Positions 6,361-11,398 of a stretch of DNA of 11,398 nucleotides are shown here, one piece after another. Below the pieces are notes generated by a model. The model had not been told where the DNA came from and searched no databases. It saw nothing but the letters and a program-made list of their open reading frames with translations. The stretch spans positions 1 to 11,398 of the forward strand of contig JAKAGH010000068.1 of the NCBI GenBank assembly GCA_021817645.1. The letters are read 5' to 3'. The DNA is from Deltaproteobacteria bacterium (GTDB lineage Bacteria; Desulfobacterota; Desulfobaccia; Desulfobaccales; 0-14-0-80-60-11). The position numbers and the translations under genes were made by a program. How positions within the stretch are numbered: position 1 is the stretch's first letter; every line of letters starts with the position of its first letter.

Positions 6361-6930
6361 TTACTGCACCTCCAGCAGGCTGGAGCGGGGCAGGCCCATA
6401 ACCTGGCCGGCCCGGTCCAAGAAGAAAGAATCTACGCCCAGGGGGAACTCCTGGTTGATTTTTTGCAGGTCAAGAATCTCGTCTGCCGCCAGTCCGGTGA
6501 TCATCGCCCGCATCTCCCGGTTCACGCCGGGTCCTTGCAGCTTGACCCACAATCCGGCTTGCCCTTCCCGGTCCAGGGATTCCACCAGGTAGATAACGGT
6601 GGCCCCCTGGTCGGGATACTCCAGGGTGCCCCGTTTGGCTGCCAGTATCCCTCCCTGGCTGCGGCCCCGGGTAACGATAATAAAGTCCGCGGCGGGCACC
6701 GCGCTTAACCGTGACCCGGTCAAATCCCGCACCAGAGCGGCGGTGGCGTCGCTCTCCGGCCCGATCACCGCAAAACTGACCTCATGATCCAACAGGGTCT
6801 GCAGCATCAAGGGCAGGCCCTGGCCCGGGTCTGAAGGAGACCAAGGATAAATTTCCCCGGGATGGCTCAGGGCCTGGAGCAAGATCCGGAAAGCTTGCTG
6901 CGTGGCCAGGGTACTATTAGCGGCCGGCAT
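6361..6930 (-). CDS. phnH: PhnH, C-P lyase core subunit
   Basis: PhnH is a structural subunit of the PhnG2H2I2J2 core needed for the ribosylation step; its fold resembles PLP-dependent transferases but it lacks the cofactor site. With ATG 6930 as start it has 189 residues, against 194 in E. coli. The N-terminal QQAFRILLQALSHPGEI corresponds to the conserved FRxLLxAMSxPG of the family, followed by LLDHEVSFAVIG, AADFIIVTRG, GTLEYPDQGATVIY and, near the end, QEFPLGVDSFFLD. An in-frame TTG at 6957 would add nine residues and overlap phnG, but it lacks a ribosome site, whereas ATG 6930 has AAGGGG about 7 bases upstream. The gene follows phnG by 4 bases and precedes phnI by 2. Confidence 0.95.
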   Translation of the reverse strand: MPAANSTLATQQAFRILLQALSHPGEIYPWSPSDPGQGLPLMLQTLLDHEVSFAVIGPESDATAALVRDLTGSRLSAVPAADFIIVTRGRSQGGILAAKRGTLEYPDQGATVIYLVESLDREGQAGLWVKLQGPGVNREMRAMITGLAADEILDLQKINQEFPLGVDSFFLDRAGQVMGLPRSSLLEVQ

Positions 6931-6934
6931 ATCC

Positions 6935-7351
6935 TCACCCCTTGACCATGGTTTCAAAATTTACCTGGGTTTTGCTCAACAGCCGCCGCTCCCATTCTGC
7001 CTTTTGGCTCAAGCTGGAGGCCAGCGGCGCCAGAAATTGACCGATCCGGGTTTTTAAGACGTCGTTATTACCTTGAAAAATTGCCGCCACCGCCGCAGTC
7101 AGCGTTGCTTTTTCCGGTTCATCCCCCATGACCATGGCGTAGCCCCGGTGCCCCCGATATTCGGTTTCCGCCTCGGTGACCAGGATTTCTCCCAGGCAGA
7201 AGTCGGTGGCGAAGGGATCTTTGGCCACCATCATCAATAGGCCGGTTTGCGGAGGTCTGATCATCCGGATCTCCTCATTAGGCAGCAACTCGCTCAATGC
7301 GGCCAGAGATTCCCGCTCCATGGCCATGATGACGGACTGGTGATCAGACAT
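6935..7351 (-). CDS. phnG: PhnG, C-P lyase core subunit
   Basis: PhnG is the small subunit that pairs with PhnI in the C-P lyase core and is required for forming the ribose-phosphonate intermediate. At 138 residues it is slightly shorter than E. coli PhnG (150). Diagnostic segments are RPPQTGLLMMVAKDPFATDFCLGEILVTEAE (about 33-63), GHRGYAMVMGDEPEKATLTAAVAA, and the C-terminal VNFETMVKG, which closely parallels the E. coli end VDFFTMVRG. ATG 7351 has GAGG 5 bases upstream. It is the first gene of the core enzyme block and is separated from phnE by 42 bases holding a short GC-rich inverted repeat; phnH follows within 4 bases. Confidence 0.95.
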   Translation of the reverse strand: MSDHQSVIMAMERESLAALSELLPNEEIRMIRPPQTGLLMMVAKDPFATDFCLGEILVTEAETEYRGHRGYAMVMGDEPEKATLTAAVAAIFQGNNDVLKTRIGQFLAPLASSLSQKAEWERRLLSKTQVNFETMVKG

Positions 7352-7366
7352 GATTTCCTCTCCATG

Positions 7367-7387
7367 GGGGGTGCATCCAACGCCCCC
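7367..7387 (-). other. Short GC-rich inverted repeat in the phnE-phnG gap
   Basis: GGGGGTG (7367-7373) and CGCCCCC (7381-7387) surround a 7-base spacer. In the transcript five G-C pairs form, then one C-A mismatch, then one more pair. There is no U-run, so it is not an intrinsic terminator. It may mildly affect mRNA stability at the importer/enzyme boundary. The structure is weak and could be incidental. Confidence 0.3.
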
Positions 7388-7393
7388 AGATTA

Positions 7394-8950
7394 CTAAACT
7401 ACCCGCTTCCTTAAATAGGCCGAGAGCCAGTCCACCAGCAAGATGGTGGTCAGGATTACCAAAAGCATGGCGGCCATCTGGCGATATTCAAACATCCTGG
7501 AAGTCATGACCAGTTCGAAGCCGATGCCGCCGGCGCCCACCAGGCCCATGATGGTGGAATACCGGATATTCCGATCCAGGATATACAGGTTATAGCTGTT
7601 AAAGAGCGGCAGGACCTGGGGGAAGATGGCATGGCCGATGCGTTGGAGAAACCTGGCCCCGGTGGCTTCTACGGCTTCCACCGGTTTCGGGTCCACATTT
7701 TCAATGGCCTCCGCATAAAATTTTCCCAAAAACCCGGCGGTGTTCAAGCCCAGGGCCAGGACCCCGGCAAAGGGCCCCAAACCCACCGCCACCACGAAGA
7801 TCAAGGCGAACACCAGGTCCGGGATGGCCCGGAGAAAGTTGGTAATTTCCTTCGCCAGGTTATAAATTACCGGATTATGACTCACGTTCCGGGCCGCCAA
7901 CACCCCCAGGGGGATCGCCAGGGCCATGGCCAGGAAGGTGCCGCTGATCCCCATGCCCACGGTCTCCAGCATCAATTTCAGATAAACCGAAATTCTGGAA
8001 AAATCGGGGGGAAACATGCCTTTGAGAAATTCCCAGATACGCGGCGCTCCGGCTGCCATTTCTTTAAAATCCACCGGCATAAAATAAATGGAGATGAGGG
8101 TGAGTACGCCTATGGCTGCCAGCAGTGCCGCATCTGGGAGGCGGTTCCCGGGATGCAGAAAGCCGCCTTTAATAATTCTATTCCGCAGATACGCGGAAAC
8201 CCGGTCAATGGCCGTGATAATGACCAAGATGATCACCAGGATGGCCGCGGCCTTCTGATAATGAAACCCCCGCATCTGGGTGAAGAGCTCCACCCCCAGC
8301 CCGCCGGCGCCCACCACCCCCAAGGCCAAAGCGACCCGGATATTGTGGTCCAGCAGGTAAAGGTTGTACCCCATAAACAAGGGCAACACCTGGGGTACAA
8401 TGGCATGGCGGATGACGCTCAAGCCGCGGCTGCCCGCGGCCGCCAAGGCTTCCACCGGTTTTTCATCGATGCTCTCCACCGCCTCGGCATAAAACTTCCC
8501 CAACAGTCCTACGGTAGCCAGGGTCAAGGCCGCCACCCCCGCCTGCGGCCCGAGGCCGAAAGCGGTTACGAAGAAAAAGGCGTAAATCACATCCGGGATC
8601 GATCTGAGCAGAGTCACCAGGGTTTTGGCGAGTTGGTAAATTAAATAATTTTTGGCCGTATTCCTGGCTGCCAGAAATCCCAGCGGCACGGAAATGAGGA
8701 TCCCGAGGATCGTGCCCCAAAAGCCCATGGCCACGGTTTCCGCGGCCAGGGTCAAGACCTGCTTCCACCTGGAAAAATCCGGCGGCAGCATCTCCCGGCC
8801 CAAGGCCCACGACTGGTATAATCCGCCGATTAGGGACTTGACATCCACCTGGGAAATTCTGAAAGAAAAGCCCAGGATCACCAGGAATAGAGACCACCAC
8901 CACAGCCTCCCGGTTCCGTTCAGATACTGCCAGCTTGCGCGGCAACGCAT
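7394..8950 (-). CDS. phnE: PhnE, fused tandem phosphonate ABC permease (two PhnE domains in one chain)
   Basis: Inner-membrane permease for phosphonates, partner of PhnC and PhnD. A typical PhnE has about 260 residues and homodimerises or pairs with a second PhnE. Here 518 residues hold two copies in tandem with a constant offset of 258: PPDFSR at 56 and 314, GKFYAEA at 151 and 409, VGAGG at 213 and 471, AYLR at 253 and 511. By hand count about 115 of 204 aligned positions are identical with no gaps. Each half has several hydrophobic helices and the cytoplasmic EAA loop that docks with the ATPase (KPVEALAAAGSR, KPVEAVEATGAR). Thus both halves of the pore are encoded on one chain. ATG 8950 lies inside phnC (31-base overlap), with GAGG 7 bases upstream. 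Translation ends at consecutive TAG TAA stops. Confidence 0.96.
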   Translation of the reverse strand: MRCRASWQYLNGTGRLWWWSLFLVILGFSFRISQVDVKSLIGGLYQSWALGREMLPPDFSRWKQVLTLAAETVAMGFWGTILGILISVPLGFLAARNTAKNYLIYQLAKTLVTLLRSIPDVIYAFFFVTAFGLGPQAGVAALTLATVGLLGKFYAEAVESIDEKPVEALAAAGSRGLSVIRHAIVPQVLPLFMGYNLYLLDHNIRVALALGVVGAGGLGVELFTQMRGFHYQKAAAILVIILVIITAIDRVSAYLRNRIIKGGFLHPGNRLPDAALLAAIGVLTLISIYFMPVDFKEMAAGAPRIWEFLKGMFPPDFSRISVYLKLMLETVGMGISGTFLAMALAIPLGVLAARNVSHNPVIYNLAKEITNFLRAIPDLVFALIFVVAVGLGPFAGVLALGLNTAGFLGKFYAEAIENVDPKPVEAVEATGARFLQRIGHAIFPQVLPLFNSYNLYILDRNIRYSTIMGLVGAGGIGFELVMTSRMFEYRQMAAMLLVILTTILLVDWLSAYLRKRVV

Positions 8951-9705
8951 GCAAATTCCTCTTCGATGGAATAAATATCTTGAACCCGGTGATCGTTGAG
9001 GGTGCGGGTCGCGGCGTCAAAGCAAATAGCCCCTTCTTTCAGGGCAATCACCCGGCCGAAATGGTCCCTTACCGAATCCAGGTGATGGAGTACCGTGATC
9101 AAAGTGATCTTCTTCTCCTGGTTGATCCGGAGCAAAAGTTCCATAATCTTCTTGCTGGCTTTTGGGTCCAGGTTGGCGATGGGTTCGTCCGCCAGGAGCA
9201 ATTCCGGTTCCTGCATCAAGGCCCGGGCGATGGCAACGCGTTGTTTCTGGCCGCCGCTGAGCCGGTCCACCCGTTCCCTGACTTTATCTTCGAGACCTAC
9301 AAAACCGAGTAACTCTCTGGCTTTCTCCCTTTCCTGCCTGGTGAAGAAACCGAGGGTGGAAGAAAGCAGAGAAAGGCCCCGGTCCAGTCGCCCCAGGGCG
9401 CCGGCCATCACATTTACCTGCACGGAGGTCCGTTCCACCAGGTTGAAAAGCTGATAGATCATGCCGATTTTCTTCCGGGCTTGGCGCAGAGACTCCGGGT
9501 TGCGATACTTAATCTCCTGTCCGCCGACTGCAATCGTGCCGGCGTCTGGAATCACGAAGCCGTTAATGGTCCGGATCAAGGTAGTCTTCCCGGAACCGCT
9601 GGGGCCGATGAGGGCCACGGCTTCGCCTTTCCTGACCCTAAAGTTGATGCCGGCCAGGACCTTATGACCGTTGAAATGTTTCCTGAGATTTGTCACCCTT
9701 ACCAT
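8920..9705 (-). CDS. phnC: PhnC, phosphonate ABC transporter ATP-binding protein
   Basis: Cytoplasmic ATPase that powers phosphonate import through PhnE. With ATG 9705 the protein has 261 residues, practically the E. coli length (262). Motifs: Walker A GPSGSGKTT (34-42), Q-loop MIYQLFNLVER (82-92), signature LSGGQKQR (149-156), Walker B LLLADEP (169-175), D-loop NLDP and H-loop VLHHLD. The long segment between Q-loop and signature (GALGRLDRG...TRQEREKA) is typical of PhnC. An upstream start at 9756 would add 17 non-homologous residues and has no ribosome site, whereas ATG 9705 follows GGAGG by 5 bases. It overlaps the start of phnE by 31 bases, so the two are translationally coupled. An 88-base gap with a stem-loop separates it from phnD. 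Confidence 0.97.
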   Translation of the reverse strand: MVRVTNLRKHFNGHKVLAGINFRVRKGEAVALIGPSGSGKTTLIRTINGFVIPDAGTIAVGGQEIKYRNPESLRQARKKIGMIYQLFNLVERTSVQVNVMAGALGRLDRGLSLLSSTLGFFTRQEREKARELLGFVGLEDKVRERVDRLSGGQKQRVAIARALMQEPELLLADEPIANLDPKASKKIMELLLRINQEKKITLITVLHHLDSVRDHFGRVIALKEGAICFDAATRTLNDHRVQDIYSIEEEFACVAAQAGSI

Positions 9706-9710
9706 GATAC

Positions 9711-9715
9711 CCTCC
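9711..9715 (-). promoter_or_regulatory. Ribosome binding site deciding the phnC start
   Basis: GGAGG on the minus strand, 5 bases before ATG 9705. It supports this start over the in-frame candidate 51 bases upstream. Confidence 0.75.
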
Positions 9716-9734
9716 CCGGTCTGCGGGCGTCTGT

Positions 9735-9776
9735 GGGGGCAGAGGCCCTGATGCACGACTCCCGGACCCTGCCCCC
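9735..9776 (-). promoter_or_regulatory. Stem-loop between phnD and phnC
   Basis: GGGGGCAG (9735-9742) and CTGCCCCC (9769-9776) are perfect 8-base inverted repeats. In the transcript the stem extends by a G-U and a G-C pair to 10 pairs, around a loop of about 22 bases. No U-run follows, so it is unlikely to be a full terminator. A stem-loop just behind a binding-protein gene commonly protects the upstream mRNA end and keeps the binding protein more abundant than the membrane parts. That role is inferred here. Confidence 0.5.
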
Positions 9777-9793
9777 TAACGCCGCTGCCCCTG

Positions 9794-10708
9794 CTATTTC
9801 AGACCGTCAATGACTTTTTTGACGTCTTTGATCAGGGCATAGTCCTTATCACTTACTATCTGCCAGTTGGTGATGTTGCCAAAAGCCTTGACTTTGTTGG
9901 CCTCTTTGGGGACGGTGGTCATCGCCTTTTTTAAACCGGCTTTGGTCTTTTCCGGCAAGTCCTGGCGATAGGCTATGGGAGAACCAGGAAGAGGGATGGA
10001 TTTCCAGATAATGATATTGGTCTGGGGCGAGATCTTCCCCGTGGCCACCATGGCGGGGTTGGTCATGTCATTGTCGGAACACAGATCCACCGTCTTGTTT
10101 TTCACCATGAGTTCCGCGGCGTCATGAGTGCCGCTGAAGCCCACCTTTTTAAACACTTGGTCCGGGTCCAGGCCGACTTTCCACATGAAGTACCTGGGTA
10201 CGGCATAACCGGAGGTGGAAGCAGGATCAGTGAAGGTGAAGGTTAATTCCTTCTTAAAATTATTCAGTTTTTGCGCGATAACCTTCATGCCCTCCTCCCC
10301 TTCCAGGGGGGTGGAGATCTCGAGCTTCTTAGCCGTTTCCGGGGTGGCCACCAGATAGGAGCGGTAAGTGCTGCTACCCTTGGCATTGACACCCACGGCA
10401 AAGGCCTCGGCTCCCGCCCGGTCATGGGCCATCACGTAAGAGAAGGGGCCGAACCAGGCAAAATCTACTTTTTTGGCCCGCATGGCCTCGATTACCCCGG
10501 TGTAATCAGTGGCGGTGAAGAGTTTGATACACTGCCCCAATTCTTTCTCCATCCAGGCCTTCATGGGTGTGATTTGCTCAATCATGGCCTTGGGGTCTTC
10601 CGCGGGAATGAGACCCATCACCAGGCATTTTTCTTCGGCATGTAATACCCCGGATAGCATCGACATCAGAGCCGCCACCATCGCCAGAGCCAGGAAATAC
10701 TTTTTCAT
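9794..10708 (-). CDS. phnD: PhnD, phosphonate-binding periplasmic protein of the ABC transporter
   Basis: Substrate-binding protein that captures phosphonates outside the inner membrane and hands them to PhnE. The 304-residue protein starts MKK, followed by a hydrophobic stretch and a likely signal peptidase I cut after VLHA (residue 24). Cys28 is not in a convincing lipobox. Family features: MGLIPAEDP after the signal, ATDYTGVIEAMRAKKVDFAWFGPFSYV (66-92), GSSTYRSYLV (111-120), DPASTSGYAVPRYF, and GFSGTHDAAELM, with charged residues in KNKTVDLCSDND. At the place where E. coli PhnD has a ligand-contacting Tyr in AWYG, this protein has Phe (AWFGP), as in many non-enterobacterial PhnD proteins, so its ligand range may differ. 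ATG 10708 is preferred to an in-frame GTG at 10744 because AGGAGG precedes it. Confidence 0.95.
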   Translation of the reverse strand: MKKYFLALAMVAALMSMLSGVLHAEEKCLVMGLIPAEDPKAMIEQITPMKAWMEKELGQCIKLFTATDYTGVIEAMRAKKVDFAWFGPFSYVMAHDRAGAEAFAVGVNAKGSSTYRSYLVATPETAKKLEISTPLEGEEGMKVIAQKLNNFKKELTFTFTDPASTSGYAVPRYFMWKVGLDPDQVFKKVGFSGTHDAAELMVKNKTVDLCSDNDMTNPAMVATGKISPQTNIIIWKSIPLPGSPIAYRQDLPEKTKAGLKKAMTTVPKEANKVKAFGNITNWQIVSDKDYALIKDVKKVIDGLK

Positions 10709-10805
10709 CTTCTCCTCCTGCAAAATTAAGTTAAAAAAAGTCACCTTTTACCGAACCCACACCGAGGTATTTCTCCCTCGCCCCCACGGCCGTTCCCCTC
10801 AACCA
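10709..10805 (-). other. phnF-phnD intergenic gap
   Basis: The 97 bases are GC-rich near phnF and AT-rich near phnD. They contain a weak 5-bp inverted repeat (CGAGG at 10763-10767 with CCTCG at 10776-10780) and a run of seven T on the minus strand, preceded only by a 5-bp A/T-rich stem. I see no convincing -35/-10 promoter, terminator or PhnF operator, but an internal promoter for phnD cannot be excluded. Confidence 0.35.
10714..10719 (-). promoter_or_regulatory. Ribosome binding site deciding the phnD start
   Basis: AGGAGG on the minus strand, 5 bases before ATG 10708. It lies inside the reading frame that a GTG start at 10744 would use, so the shorter, signal-peptide-first protein is favoured. 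Confidence 0.8.
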
Positions 10806-11398
10806 TCACCCCTTTAAGCCATTGAAATCCACGGTGATGCTGCAAAGATCCCCCCGGAATTTGCTGAGGCAGTATTCCACGATCTCGCCATCCTGGCTTT
10901 CAGATAGACTTTTGACGACCAACAAGGGAGTCTTAGGGGAAATTTCCAAAATCTCCATATCCTTATCGTCAGGCATGGAAACCTCGAACGCGGAAGATTT
11001 CCGCGTCGCTTCAATGCCATAATGTTCCTCAAGAAGTCGATAAAGAGAGAAGGAGCGGTTTAATAGTGTGTGAATCCCGGGAAACTTCTGGGCGCTCAGA
11101 AAAGAGGAGGTATGGCTAAGAGGAATACCATCGGCATATCTTAATATTTCCAATACCGATACGTTATCATCCGGTTGAATGTTAAGTTTTTTAGAGAACT
11201 CTTCCCCGGCAATAATTTCGTAGGTATCCAATAAGGTCGCATCAGGCTGCAAGCCTGCTTGCAGAATCGAGGTAGTAAATTGGGTTTTCTTAGAAACTTT
11301 ATAAGGAATTTTAGTTTTTGCTAAAAAGGTTCCTTTGCCCTTAATTTTATAAACCATCCCCTCTTCTGCGAGACTTTCAATAGCGCGTCTGACTGTAT
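10806..11398 (-). CDS. phnF: PhnF, GntR/HutC-family transcriptional regulator (N-terminus outside the window)
   Basis: Probable transcriptional repressor of the phosphonate operon. The open frame continues to the high-coordinate edge, so the visible 197 codons lack roughly the first 40-50 residues of a usual 240-residue HutC-type protein. The first visible residues, TVRRAIESLAEEGMVYKIKGKGTFLAK, are the recognition helix and wing of the GntR winged helix. After a linker comes a UTRA ligand-binding domain: LDTYEIIAGEEFSKKL, then LEILRYADGIPLSHTSSFL with the typical short strand-helix pattern, and at the end TPLLVVKSLSESQDGEIVEYCLSKFRGDL, which resembles the conserved C-terminal UTRA strands (pll.v.......g..ve......rgd). 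It precedes phnD by 97 bases and reads in the same direction, so it may be the first operon gene and autoregulated. The inducer, likely a phosphonate or pathway intermediate, is not determinable. Confidence 0.9.
   Translation of the reverse strand, partial: TVRRAIESLAEEGMVYKIKGKGTFLAKTKIPYKVSKKTQFTTSILQAGLQPDATLLDTYEIIAGEEFSKKLNIQPDDNVSVLEILRYADGIPLSHTSSFLSAQKFPGIHTLLNRSFSLYRLLEEHYGIEATRKSSAFEVSMPDDKDMEILEISPKTPLLVVKSLSESQDGEIVEYCLSKFRGDLCSITVDFNGLKG

Noticed and set aside
6931..6957. TTG start for phnH at 6957
   Set aside because: No ribosome site, overlaps phnG, and the added residues do not match PhnH; ATG 6930 preferred.
7631..8644. 337-codon plus-strand open frame opposite phnE
   Set aside because: It is the antisense of the duplicated permease, rich in His/Gly/Gln with repeats mirroring the two PhnE halves; no recognisable domain.
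8463..9020. 185-codon minus-strand frame across the phnC/phnE junction
   Set aside because: It overlaps two well-supported genes in a different frame and resembles no family.
10713..10740. T-run upstream of phnD as an intrinsic terminator of phnF
   Set aside because: The only stem before the T-run is a 5-bp mostly A-T helix; too weak for a terminator.
1..11398. Defence system, prophage, CRISPR array or transposase gene
   Set aside because: Every gene fits phosphonate metabolism; no nuclease, integrase, transposase or direct-repeat array is present apart from the small REPIN-like element.

Overview
The window is one long minus-strand operon for taking up organophosphonates and breaking their carbon-phosphorus bond (the C-P lyase pathway). 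Thirteen genes are visible, all transcribed from high to low coordinate, and no plus-strand gene is convincing. Codon use is GC-rich. The C-P lyase genes, the cysteine-rich insertion in PhnK and the fused double PhnE would suit an anaerobic, perhaps Desulfobacterota-like bacterium. That placement is an inference from protein appearance only; there is no rRNA or other taxonomic marker.

In order of transcription: phnF (GntR/HutC regulator, 5' end outside the window), phnD (phosphonate-binding protein), phnC (importer ATPase), a fused double phnE (permease), phnG-phnH-phnI-phnJ (core C-P lyase complex), a GNAT acetyltransferase, phnK and phnL (ABC-type accessory ATPases), phnM (triphosphate hydrolase), a TIM-barrel sugar-phosphate isomerase/epimerase-like protein, and the first 48 codons of an alkaline-phosphatase-superfamily phosphoesterase that runs off the low-coordinate edge.

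The expected pathway: PhnD captures phosphonate and PhnC/PhnE import it. PhnI with G, H and L couples it to ribose in an ATP-dependent step. PhnM removes pyrophosphate. PhnJ, a radical-SAM enzyme with its Fe-S cysteines and glycyl-radical glycine intact here, cleaves the C-P bond to give a ribose cyclic phosphate. The usual finishing enzymes PhnP (cyclic phosphodiesterase) and PhnN (ribose bisphosphate kinase) are not in the window. In their place are two tightly coupled genes of other families, the most interesting feature here, although phnN or phnP could still lie beyond the edge.

Genes mostly overlap or sit a few bases apart. Only four gaps exceed 40 bases: phnF/phnD, phnD/phnC, phnE/phnG and phnK/phnL. 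The last three each contain a GC-rich inverted repeat and fall on the boundaries between functional modules. The phnK/phnL gap holds an 83-base REPIN-like element with GTAG ends, one of which supplies the phnK stop codon. No stretch over 300 bases lacks a gene, and no tRNA, rRNA, CRISPR array or insertion sequence was seen.
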